Below are positions 39,641-53,000 of a stretch of 64,000 nt of DNA, one piece after another. Positions within the stretch are counted from its first letter, which is position 1. Each line of letters starts with the position of its first letter. Position numbers and translations under genes: made by a program. Origin of the DNA: Mesaphorura yosii (Eukaryota > Arthropoda > Collembola > Poduromorpha > Tullbergiidae); assembly GCA_009869945.1 (NCBI GenBank), contig WIXG01000050.1:1-64000 (forward strand), read 5' to 3'. The notes beneath the pieces are model-generated. The model was not told the origin of the DNA and did no database searches. It saw nothing but the letters and a program-made list of their open reading frames with translations.

Positions 39641-42600
39641 AGTAAAGTAATTCGGTATTGCAATTCAGTTTGAACGTGCAGTTTAATTCACTGGTTAAAT
39701 TAAATGCGTTCAATTAAAACTAGCCGTAAGCATGTAAACAAGTAAAGCTTTACGCTTATACGTCTTTTACTTTAAATTTGTTTGAGTACCCCCTATGTTT
39801 AGGGTTATCCGGGTTTAGAGGTATATTTAAACTGGCACAATCAAACAGAAACAATTTTCAATTACAGAGTAGGACTTCCCATTGAGCGAAGAATTCTGTA
39901 GGCTGGCTTGTTGGAAGCTTGAAGCTACAGTTACCTGAAGCCGTACAATCTGGTTTAAACTGGAATTCCTTTGTGCTACATGCACTTTTGGGTTCTCCAC
40001 ACTCGAAGCTGTACTTTCTAACATTCTATTTAATTTTTCAGAGCGTGTTGATGCTCTGTATTCTCATGTATTATTTCTGTTGGAGAAACTAAATGTGAAG
40101 AAAGCGAGCTAAATAGTGAAGAAATGCAGGCAATCTCTACCTGAGTTGACAGGTGTCATCTTTTCTTTATTATTGTTTGATCTTCCAAATCTTAATAATA
40201 ATTAATGAAAAACACTGACAGGCAAAATCCCTGTTTGCATTCGCTGTTCTTATTTACGTTTCGCACAAGATGGAATTACTCCATTTACGTCACCGTAATT
40301 GTCTCTTTAATTTAATCCCAAGCACGTGCGACAACACGGCGTGCTTACTTGGGCACAGAGTTCTGCTTACTGCTTGAGTTGTGTACAGAAAGAAGTTTAA
40401 TCATTAATTATTCTGAGTGTTCTTCGTTAATTTTAGTTCAAATTCCAAATAGTGTCAGCCCACCAGCGTCATTGAGATTCCTGATTGCGGGTTCTGCTGT
40501 TTTGCAGAGTAATAACCAATTTTCCAAATTACTTTTCTCTAAAAGTTGTGAAACTTAACGCCCAAACTCGTTTCTAATCTCCTCACGTCGGACGTGGAAA
40601 ATTCGAAGTGTTTACGCACAGGTGATTTGAATTAATAGCACGGCGAAGCCAGGCATCTGCCAGCTTTAATTCAATAAGGAAAGGAATTTTCATAGTTCGT
40701 ACCTGTCAACATGCAAAGAAGGCATACACACAAACGCCGTAAGCTCTGATTACTTTTCAAAGAAAAAGACCTTGATTGAGTCCCTATGAACGCGGCGCGT
40801 GGAGAAACTTTCACCAACCGCAACGAATGTTCATTGCTCAGTTATTGTTGAATGATAAACTCTTATCTACCCTGAAGCGTGGACTAAAAACTTTTCTACT
40901 CATAGGACACAAATAAAACTTTTACCTTCACCTTTACGAGTCGTCAGCCAACGTCATCTTCGTTCGTCGGTTAGTTTAGAGTTTTGAGGCTCTCCAAATT
41001 ACACAACGTTTGCCATGTTCTGAACAGTTACGGTCTTAATTCATCTTCGTGAGAATTTAATAACAGGATGTTAAATGTAAGCATTTTTGAGACCTTGTGC
41101 TTCGTGTGGGCTGATGAAAGTGAATATTTCAGAAGACACAACATTTTTGCACAGAGACGAAAGGAGAGTTTACTCGATTAACACCTTCGTCTGTAATAAT
41201 CTGGCTTGCTCTGAGCTCGTCGGCTTAGTTCTTAGACGACTCAAAATGTCTCAAACTGTTCACAAATTTTTGAATAATTTAATTACCCTAAAGGCCTTCT
41301 TTCCTGGTTGCCGTGTGGATGGGCACATCAGTCTTAATTCAATAAATTGCATGCACGCTTGGTTGATTATAAGCTTGTCTTGAGCTAGTGGCCAAAACTC
41401 GGTTCAACGTAATTTTAAAGCTGGTTACGCAGAAATCGAATTTCTTTCAAATGAAGACGGATGACAAAAATGATAAACGAGGTTCCGAGGCCAAGGCAGG
41501 AGAGACAGCTCAATTTCTCAATTCCAATGACAGGACGAGGGAACGGAACTCTAGAATTGTATCTAGATTCAAGCTACAAGGCGGAAGAATGACCATCGAC
41601 CATGTCTTGGCCATGCTGAGTTGTTACTCGCCTGCTCGTCCTCTCGACGCTCTGCTATGTGATGCATGCACAATTATCATTTCAATGGAACTTTCTTTAC
41701 ATTCTCATTCATGTGCATACGGCATGAACTCACAAAGCGCAATTCAACGCAGCTCAAAACGGAAAATGAGTTAAAGTAGTCTTGTCTGCCATGCCAAGAA
41801 CAGGATTACAGCCGCGTGGCGCCTTTGAGGGTTAAAGCTGCAGCAGCCACGCAATGCCAATGACAATGCCAATAGGATGGACCGGGCCACTGGAGACCTT
41901 AAATCCTCTTTATATGCAGCACGAGCGTTTCTACTTTTCTGCTTATTCCATTGCGCAGGCAAAATGCAAGCGGGGAAATCGTAATCTTACTCACGTCTGT
42001 CAAAGCCACAGCCCGCACGCTTCACGCTAGTCCGCTCATGCTTAACTCAGCATAAAAGCTGAAATTGAATATTACATTAAATAAGCACACTGAATATGTG
42101 CTAATAAAAGAAAAAGATTGTAGCGTTGAGAATTCTGAAGCTAATTTAAAATTCAAGTCGCCTGAACGCTCGCAAATCACCACTTTAGCGTAGACATTGA
42201 TTGTTCCATGCTAGGAATAAATCTTTGGTTTTCGAGACTTATTGCCTTTACCTTCGGTTCACCGGAATAATGCATGCATGATTGAAAGCAGATAAGATTA
42301 GTATACATCATTAGAGATTGCAAAACAAAATGCTTATTCAGCTCTTGGTCGAGAAACGAGAATGATTCTGCACCCGACTCAAGGTCACTGCCAATAATTT
42401 CCCAATTGCCCCTCAGCCACAGCCGATCAGCTCCGTGTTCAATCCGATTTCGTGCTTGACTTGAAACTTAGATGCAACAAAATGATCAAGTCACTTAATC
42501 AGCCGGAAAGGTCAAAGGAGGAGTTGAACCGGAGCGAAGTCTAGGCGTTCGGTTCTGGAAAGCGACTGAATTCTTGTAGTCCGCATACATGCATTCATGT

Positions 42601-44011
42601 CTGCTTCATATTTTATCTGTTTTTGGTGCAGACTCAAAAGAATAAAAGACTGAATCCGCATCTCATTTAGACGAGACTGTCTGGATTTAACATCATAAAA
42701 TGTAATAACTTCCGCCAGCCAACAGGAACACTTTGAGTTTGAGATTTGAGCCAAGCACAAGGATTTGAGACAACATTTACGATCACAAGTTTAACTACCA
42801 TATCCTCTTCCGTCTAAGATTGAGCCTTCGGAGTAAGCATCTATGTGCATTGCTTATGTGTGTTTGGGTGTTGATCGTTGCCAAACGCGATCACAGATTC
42901 CCCGTTGAATTAAACCTAGAAATTATTTAGTGTGACACTGCACAGTAAGCGTTTATGGCAAATGTTCTTGTGCTTTCGAATTTCTAGCAGCACAATATGG
43001 GCTTGTTGCAGTAGACGGAGACTCTCCTTCTTCACACAACTTTCGCAGAAAGTGAAAGCATGAGGTTACTCTAATTTAATTTCGCAAGTGAGTGCAAGGT
43101 TAAGAAAGCACGCAGTGTGCGAACCCACTCCAGTCTTACTACTCCAGAATTGTTTACCAAATTGGGCTAACCGCATTTATACTTCCATGAACAGCAGAAA
43201 GTGAATTTCTTTCCGCGTATTAAGTTCACATGAGCCTGAACCTCCAGTTCTCATAAGCCTGCAAGTTAATGACAAATTAATTTAGATTAGGCACATAGCG
43301 TGGGAGGAATACACGAGTGTTATAGTCTGACAAAACAAAGTGTCCTTTCATGTTCGGATTCCACGAAAAGTCCAGCTAATCTGAGAGGCTCAAGTCACTA
43401 ATTTTACATTATGGATTTGTGCACTATTGTGTTGGCAGAGTGAGAATGGGCGACTGCTTTTACGTTTATCATTCAGCAGCTTGACAATACAGAAAAAAAT
43501 TTCAGTGTGCAGTTCCGCTCCGCCGATTACCTTTTAATAAGATAGACTAATATTGGTTTTTATTATCACACAAAAAGGCGCACGACAGCCGTAGAGCAAA
43601 AAGTTGTAGCAGCGTCAATTTCATCTAATTAACTGTATGACAACACTCAAGTCGAAACATCCGTAATTTTAGTTCAGGAGTCCATGATTCGTTCTTCTTC
43701 TCGCTTCCAGAATTGCGCACTTTGATTTTTTGCTGATTAGCAAGGTAATTCAATTCAGGAGAAAGCAATACTTGCGAAAGTAAGCATAACACGACGGAAA
43801 TCTCCTGAAGTTGGAGTCCTCAATCCAATGCACTGCGTCCATTGCTCATTAGTACAGGCTGGAGAGAAAGCTGTTGCAGTTGTTGCGTTCTCCCGAATCG
43901 GCCCATTCATTCCCAAATAACACGGTCATGATTTCAGTTTATTAGTTTCATTATGAGCTTATTACACTATTATTCTAGAAACAAAGGCAACCGTTACCGC
44001 TGCTGCTTCAG

Positions 44012-47000
44012 ACTTCTGTTGTGAGGTGCAGAACGCAATCGCAAAAGTGGCGACTGGCGATGATGATGGCCCAGCTTACGCAAGGAGGAGACAGGACCGT
44101 AATTGAAGAGGAGCAAGAACAAGATCTGCTCCTGCCTGATGACGATTTCAGAATCAACGTTTCAAGCTTGGTGGTTAGGAATTTACTCAGTCGGAGACTA
44201 AAGGAATGTCTGCAGCAGAATCTGGAAGATGCCAAGGCTGGAGCTGGAACCACTACGACTGGAACTGCGGCTGCGACTACGGCGAAAGGTAATGCGGTTT
44301 TGCATATTTCATTTTCCATTATGACTGCAATTCATAATTCATATCGAAAATCTAATTTTTAAGACGCGTAATGGTATCGTGTAGCGCAATGTTATTGCTT
44401 CTGAAGCGGAACAAATGAGCAAACGTTATTAGTCCTTAGTCTTGGTTAGGCTAAGCTGAATAATGCAATACTCTCTCTGATTTACTTCATGCTTCTGACT
44501 TTAATCTGACTTCCGATTTATTTCATACGAGAAATTAGCACAGGATTCCCATTTCGTCCCGGTATTCACTATTCACGAGTACAAGTAATAGTGCGAACCA
44601 CTTCCAGGTTGTATTAATAGGTCAATGGAAGTGCGCAGTCGCAGCCAAAGTATTTGATTAACAGAATTTCGGAAAATATGACTATTGAGAACCGCAGCCG
44701 CTCCAATTATCCAATTAGTACAGCATCGCATCGTGCCCGAAGTTCGTGTGCTTTTTATGGCACCAAATAAATACTGCAATTTGTACGCACGCTTTTGTAC
44801 GAGAGCACACAAGTGAATGAGCATGATAATGGTTATTACCTGATGTTTTTGTAAGGACATAGTTCTGATGAAAAGTGCGCAGACTTTCCAGAGGCTGGCA
44901 GCCTGGTTAATTACTTTTGAGCACGATATGGCGTGGCGCTTGGGCTGAGATAGGTTCGAGTTCCATGAGTAACAGCTGTATCCGTTTCAGCTTTCTCCTA
45001 GTCGCCAAAGCCTAGGGTGAACACGGAAATGGGAATAACATTGCTTAACCTGAAACCAACTTATTGCTCTTTCTTTACAGTTTCTCCGAATTTTTAATCA
45101 GGTTTGAAGTTTATCGAGTTCATTTTACGCTCATTTACACATCAGAATTGCAAACAGTCGAATTGCTCTTCATTGGCTCTTGGCTTCACAAATTACAAAT
45201 GCACAAATCACTTGTGTGACATCACGTGTGTGTGAAACGGCATCATAGAAAGTGTTGACTGCATCTAACGATTGCACCTTCTGTAATACAGATATTGGAA
45301 TCACACAGCCCTGTTTGATATACGCTGTCCAAGTGCTCTAATATTCTAAAAAGGGTGTCAAGTTCAATCCTTTCTGTACTATTTATCATTTAAAGGCGTT
45401 GCTTAGTCTTAAAAACCTAATGGTGCCCCCAAATTCCCTTCCCAACAAATGAACTCGATGTAGTACAATATTTATTGATCAGCTTCACGTTGATTTTGAA
45501 CAAAGTCTGATTTAGGCGTGCAGCATGAGGTTGGAACTTTACAGCAATAGTTAAATGAAAAGAAATCTTGGGAGAGTCGCGTTTCGAGCATCTTGGTGGT
45601 AATTCAAAGCAAATAGCAATCCTTTTACCAATACGGGCTCTATTCAACCTGAATTAAATAAGGAGTCTGGTTTTATACCAAGTGCCATTATTTCCACCAT
45701 GTCACGAAGTTTGGAATATGTTTTATCAACAACTTCAATTACATTTTCTCCGAATCCCAAAGGAAGCAGATGACAGCTAGACGGGAGGCCTTTCAAAGTT
45801 GGATAATCCTTTGACATGAAAAGCGACAGCATATCGAATTTCAAAATTCAAAATCTTTCATATGCCATTTTTGAATCAAGATCAAATCTTTTCCCTCTTT
45901 CTTTGTGTGGCTTCTTTAATTCTTAGACCGAAACTGTAAATAAGTTTGTTGCTCGCGGTTTGGGTTTACACATTTATTCATTCATTTGTGTCCGTGCCGC
46001 GTCGTGTCTTTGCATTGCGGATTGCGTCACAGCGGTCTTACAACCTACAGGAAACTCGGTGATGGTGATGATAATGGCACTTGGATTAATACGCAATACG
46101 GTCTCTAGGATACATTCATCCATCACGAAAATAGAAGTTCTTTCCAGGAAAGTAATTCAGCCTCCTGACGTTGACCTAACATAATCTTAATTGTAATTAT
46201 TAACCAGATGAGACGAGGTGTGCACCTGAGTACGATAACGTAATTAGCCATTACGATAATGACTCAGGTGGAAGTAATGCACGACGCGCTTGGCGCTTAA
46301 TGATTTTCTCCAGTGGCACCACTTCACAACGTGATAACACGAAGTGAGAGTGAATTAAGAGAAAATTGCGATCCAACAGATTTTGGTACATTCTTCCCTC
46401 CTTCTTCTCTGGAACTTTCCCGTTTAAAGTGTTTGCGCACTAGCACTAGCTTAATAGACTAGGTTTCTTAATCAGTCTTAATTGGCTAATTATATTAACT
46501 ATAATTTTATCCAGCGCGTGCCAGGAACTTGTATGCGTAGGAACTATGGCGCAACGTCTCATATTTTCTCACCAGACGCGAGGAATTAGGTAACCTTACT
46601 AGAATGAATAGTTCTTAAGAACTTTATACTTCATCTAATTAATAATTACATAGAACGAAACCCCACAGGAATGCCAAACTTAAAACTCATAAAGAATGTT
46701 ATTTCCACATAGCAAAGTTTAATAAAATTCATAATAATCGCATGTAAACTTTCTTGATGTCCTTCTTCTTCTAGTTTAATTCTATGAAACAGAAACCCAC
46801 GCAGGAAGCAGAAAATCCAGAACTTTCCCGCATCAATTGAGTTTGTTCTGAGACCGCAAACCACATTCACAAACCGCAAGCACTATTATGCCGAGTCATG
46901 AATATCATCAGGTGCTCCGAGATTATACAGAGAATCAAATAGCAATAACAAGCTGTCAATTAGAGTGTCAGAGAATTTCCGGAAGGAATCACAGCGCTAA

Positions 47001-50000
47001 AGTAGGAAGTTTGAAACACGGCCACGATAATCAAGAGATAGACAGACGAATGATTAATCCAGCAGACAGGCGGCTTGAGTCGAATTAATATTAGATACAA
47101 ATCAATACTGAATGCTCTTGCAACTTCAGCAGAACAGACATCAACAAGCATTACTTCAGGACTCACTTTCTCTTCTTGTTCTGCCAAGAGAAAGATGCAA
47201 TTTAAAGTTTATCCAGTACGTAAGAGAATTGACTTGACGAGAGAACAAATTCTTATGCCCAATTCTTCTAAGCTCTTTCACTTGCCACCAGTTGTGTTAT
47301 TTAGCAAAAAACTGCTGGGGCTGGACTATCAACAGTCGAATGCAGTTTAGGAAGGACTCAATGCGTCGCAATTGAATTAACGACAAACATGAAGATATTG
47401 CCATTACAATTTTCAATCTATTGTCAAAGTTCGATTGTGTACTTTCGCGCTTTTCAAAGTAAATACCTCATGTGTACTTTTTCTTAAGCTTAAATATCAC
47501 TTCAATCTTTGTTACTGTTGTCGTTGTGTTGATACTTGAGACTTTTGCGCATAACACTTGCCAGTAAAAAGATTTTTTTTGCGAATCGCAGTTTACTTGT
47601 GCAAATAAACATAATAGCACTGATTCTTGTTTTGCGATTTCTGTCGCGCAATGGCATTGTGTTCGTATCGCTACAAATCATGCAAGTGTGTTTACATATC
47701 CAATTGATCCAGACTCGAATTTCTACGAAGGATTTTTAGCTCTGTAAGCAGAAGCTCGTAGTATTATTTATTCTCGTGTCGATTTCGTTTCGGCGCGTGC
47801 GACGGGGCGGATGAAAAGTATGTCAGGAGAACTTTCAACGCAGATTTGCTGACGGAAGTATGTTCAAGAAGGCATGCAATTGATTGGCAATATTTTAATA
47901 CCTCTTACTCAATTCCTAGCAGCTTCGCTCCATATACGAGATTTTACTTTTGCTCAGTCATAACTTTCTGCAAAGTCACAAGTCAGTAAATGAAGGCCGA
48001 CTTTATCTTTCCTGGATTATAACCAATGTTTTCACTGCATAAAAAGTTAATAACCACATTGGATCCTGATATCGTATTAAGTCCGTATATTGACGTCGAA
48101 AAAGAAACTATTTTATTGGATTCCAGTTTTTGATTCGTGTAGAGAAAAAGTAAATGGTGAACCTCGTGAAATATTTATACTACGACTGCTTCGGGACTTC
48201 TGACGCGCGACGCGCTTGGATGCATCACATTTTGTAGTTCAGTAGGAGGATGAGCTCATTGTTCAAGCGCACTTTTATGAGTCGAGTTGTCACTTTCGAA
48301 TTTAGCAGTGCTAGCCATAATCATAGTTTATGCAGTAAGGCGTAAGGTCATGCAGTAAATGTTAGACTCAAGTATTTGTTTTATTAAATATTTACAGAAA
48401 CCAGCAGCAGCATTCTTACGTGCCCCAGAATATTTGATGGATGGAATTGCTGGAACGAAACAGCAGCTGGTGGGACGGCCTACTCAAACTGTCCGTTCTT
48501 CATTCCTGGATTTGTTCCAACAAGTATGCTAGACGGATTTTACACCTACATTTTTGTTGCTTGCTCTCTTACTTGGCTTGGCTTCTTCGAACTCATTTCA
48601 ACCGTGACCAATCCATCTCTATTCATTCATAATGCGATCGCAAATTCGAAATTCGCAAGTCATATTGGAATACTCTAAATAGTTTCTCCTGTTTTTATTT
48701 CCAATAAACTTGACTGATACTGATAAATTACGAGGGTGAATGTGAGTAGGAGTGAAATATTTAAAACTTTTGCCTGATTTTTGCGAAATAAAGGACACAA
48801 ATAAGTTTCATGCGAGAAGCAGTGGCGGCAGCCAAAATTTCCATAGGCTCTCTTGCATGTGCATGCGAAAGAATATTTTCTCCAAGTTTTTAATAGGGAT
48901 GAAGCATGAAGTTTCAATAACTCGAGTTCATTTTACGTGCATGTGAATTTACACATTCAGAATGAAAGCAGTCAACGCAGCCTTCGACATCGTGACGCAT
49001 GAAGAACTGAGACCATTTGTGTGATGAAATCTCCTTTTTGAAACGACATCAAGGAAAATACTGACTGAACTTCTTTGCCGTACAGGGTGAACGGGATTTT
49101 ATTTTGCCAGCAACAATTCTTCCTTGCTTCCTTGTTTCGAAAGATTCAAATTCAGAAAAGCGAAAATCGGTTCTTTGAAGTTCGCTGAGTGTTACTTAGT
49201 TTTAGTAAATATTTAGCTACTAAAATGTCCAAGAAATTGAGCAGTGAAATCAATTCGAGGGCTCGGGCTCTCCAATCGGGACGTTGTACACTACTAAAAC
49301 TTGAAGGAATCATCATTTCAAGGGTGACAGTCCAAAATATCAACAATTACGTCGGTGAAAGAAGAAGCCACAAGTCGGTTGGACTCGATTCACCCAAGAT
49401 CAAGCACCAAAAACATGAAGAGCTCAAAAAGTCACTGATAAGCAAGGTCAACGCTGATACCAGCAAAGAAAACCCACTTAGTCAACGAGCAATGGCCAAA
49501 AAGTATAAGGTCTCACAGGACACGATCAGGAAGATCATCTTTCAAGATTTAGGTAAAAAAAAGTGAAGAGGAAATCCGTCGTTCGTGCACTCAAACCCAA
49601 CCACAAGGAGAATCGACACCAACTGCAGAAAATTGTATGAGGAGCATTTGGCTGGTGATAAATGGGAGTACGTGGTGTCAATAGACGAGGCCTGGTTTTA
49701 CCTTGAAGATTGTGGCATCAGCAAAAAATTATACTACAGAAAACTAGGACAATCGCAGCCTGAATTCGTGAGCCAGAGAAAAGATCCAAGTTCATGGTCG
49801 TTGGTACCATAATCGGGCGTGGGACCGGACCACTCATCAGTCCCTGGCAAGGTGAACGTAAGTGGCGACATTGACAATGTTCTAAAACCATTATTGGAAG
49901 GATCGGTGGCCAACCTCTATCCTGGAGAGACACAAGATTTTTGTTCATCATGACAAGGCATCTTCACACCCCTCTCGAGAAAAAACATTGTATGCAGCCG

Positions 50001-53000
50001 ACTAGAACACCAGACTTGGAATTACCATCATTCCTAACGAAGAAATCCCAGTCAAGCAGCCCCATGGACATTTTTGGCTTCGGCTTGCTGAAACAATAGC
50101 TACGCCTGCGACGAGCGACAACATCACAGGATGTCCGGAAAGTGCTGGAGGACGAATGGAACAACGTCAGTCATGAAACTGTGAAAAAAGTCTTTCGAGT
50201 CGTGGAAAAGGCGACTTATTAGTAAGGGTCTTGGGGAGCATATAGAGCAAACTAAACAAATTCATTGGAGAAAACTGTAGATTGTAAGTGTTTTCAGGTG
50301 GCAAAATAAATACCCTATATAGCTGATAGTAGAATCACACTTCACATTTAAACTTAAATGACGGCTTAACTATACACTTACCAAGCACTTTAAATGCAAA
50401 ACTGGTGTCACTAGCTGTTATCTATTACCAGTTTTCAATTGCAATGTGCCACGTTTTGTAAGGTGTAAAATAGAGAGAGTACTGGAAAGCCGTATTGTGT
50501 CACGTTCCGACTGGTGGATCTTCAGGAGCATGCGATATCGCAATTATACTGCGTTACAACTTTATACAGCACCAGAGATGCGGTGATCACGAAGACCGTT
50601 CTCTAGAATGTATGTACTTAATTTTTGCCTCTGGGGGAATGCGTTCGCGCACCCCCTACACAATACTAAAATCAAAGACAAAACTTTAGGTTCCAAGTCA
50701 AGGTGCCAAGTGTCCATGTGCCAAGATCAACATGCACAGACGCTTGATCATGATTCTGTTTGCATGAGGATTTAACGTGTTCGTGGTCTTCAATCAATTT
50801 GTTACACTCTCGGTCATTTTGCAGTAGGCACGATTTTATATCCGAAATCTTAATCTGTAAATTACACAAACAGAGCCTGCCACGTGCATGCTGTGCCCTA
50901 ACTTCTCTGGCAAGCGTCAAATCAATTTTCCGCTAAATCCAAGCTCAAACAACCACCAAAGGGCAGGGCAAAGTTTGCAGCGTCGCGTGCTCAGCCGCCA
51001 ACTGTGAGCTTTAGTTTTGTAGCTTGATTAAGTTCTGGCGAAAGCAACGACAATGGTAAACTTCGTTTAAACTTCAAAGATAAACGTCTTAACTTCACTC
51101 AAAGTCACGGACATTTTGATGGTTCGTGAATTCGTTAGCGTGGCGGTGTGAAGGTGGCCAGTCTACCCAACTTTTAATCAGGGACAAGATGGCAAACAGT
51201 TGATGTTGACTCTTGAATGAGAAGTATCGACTTTGCGGGCTCCCGTCTTTGAGTCCTTTGAGGCGAGCGGTTGGCTGCTGTAATTTGATATGTCCTCTGT
51301 ACCATTATTTACTTTACAAACAAAAATACGAAGAAGAAATCTAGCATTATTGGGAGAATGGTCCACAAAAGATCAACTAAAAAGTAGAAAGAAACATCTC
51401 AACGATTTCCTGTAATCTGCCCAGCTGAAGAAAAGATCAGTGAGGCATGTGCTCTCTGCTTTCTCTACGAGTGCGAGTTTAATCATATGGATTTAGTTTC
51501 AAGCACGAGTTGTGATGTGATATCTTGTCCTGTGGATGGTTTCTTGGCCACATTCTGAAACCTGTCTTCCGTAAATTACCTGTGACATTTTAAAAGGCAT
51601 CTATTGTCAGCGCCTCCGTGACCGTCATTTCCAAGCCCAAGGCGGTAGGACAGCACAGACGAACTTAGCACGTCAGACACAAAAAGCCATTTTAATCCTT
51701 GAAACGCTGACATTGTTCACTTTCCCGGTTTATTTTTATTTTGCGTTTGGCTTTGACTGTTAGCTCACATTTTGACATCGAAGCCTTCCGTTTGCAATTT
51801 CACCACAGAAGAGATTAATAATTGACGTGTGTGAGCTGAGAGGTATTGAAGTTAATGTCTAAAACCTTCGTTTATCTGTTTCTTTGCAGGAGTAGCCCAC
51901 AAGAAGTGTCTGGAAGACGGGACTTGGTTCCGACATCCTGACAACAATCACACCTGGTCAAATTATACAACTTGTTTGGATCGTGAAGATTATGAGGTTA
52001 TAATTGGGAGAGAACCTTGGACTCTTCGAAAAGGAAATTAACAGTGCACATTGTCTCTTTCAGTGGCACAGCTTCATCAACACATTCTACGAGTCTGGGT
52101 ACCTCATTTCAGTCTGCGCTCTCATCCTTTCTCTAATTATATTTTGTTCGTTCAAGTAAGCATCCTAAAGCAAAAAACTCTTTTGCCGCGCCGTGCACTG
52201 TGGCCGTTTCCGGTTTGGGAAGTTTTGACCGCGTGTAAAAGGTTCTCCTGGTGAATTTCTAGATGCTTGGAGTGCACGCGAGTCAGGATTCATAAGCACC
52301 TTTTTGTCTCGTTCATCATCAACAATTTACTATGGATGGCCTGGTACCGCCTCGTCGTCCATGCTCCTGAGGTCCCGCTGTTGAATCCAGTAGGAAGTGG
52401 CAACTTTTAATCGTCTTACTGAGTGTTTAATGCAATCAGCGTACTATTTATTCTGGAGCCAATTAAAACTTTGCTGAAACGCAACGAATTCGATTACAAA
52501 TTGTGGCTCTGCTCTTCTTGACAATTTCGTCTCGTTATTTCAGGATTGGTGTATTGGACTTCACGTCGTGGTACACTACTTCATGGTGGCCAACTACTTT
52601 TGGATGTTTAATGAAGGCTTCTACCTCCACACTCTGCTAGTGCTTACTTTCTTGCATTCCGATTCCAAACTGTTGAAGCTTTTCTACGTGTTTGGTTGGA
52701 TTGGACCGATCATTCCGATTTCGATTTATGTTTACTATCGCCAGCATGATTCCATCAGAAACCAGGCGTAAGTTATCGTTTGTCTCAACTATTTACGCGT
52801 GTAGAGTTTATAGTCGTATCAAGAAATGCCCACCTACGTAAGTTTAACTTTTTGAGAACATGAGAAAATAACGCAATCATTCATTCGAAAGTTCGAGACT
52901 ATTCAAGTAGGAATAGAAATGAGAAAGATTTCTCTCGAATCCGTTGTGCAGAGATTAAGACAGCACGTCCATGTGGGAATTCTGAGATACCCTATACGTA

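Larger units (their letters stand above)
33041..44011. other. Gene-poor region upstream of the class B receptor
   Basis: About 11 kb with no exon I can defend. AATAAA at 33558-33563 may end the transcript of the preceding gene. Longer open frames (33645-34043 and 41388-41774, about 130 codons) are within chance expectation and resemble nothing known. A GTAAAG-rich imperfect hairpin is listed at 39500-39640. Non-coding 5' exons and enhancers of the receptor gene may lie here. Confidence 0.5.

Noticed and set aside
41388-41774. 128-codon open frame beginning MAKTRF
   Set aside because: The start is GTG, composition is ordinary and no domain is recognisable. A charged middle part made it tempting, but nothing supports it.
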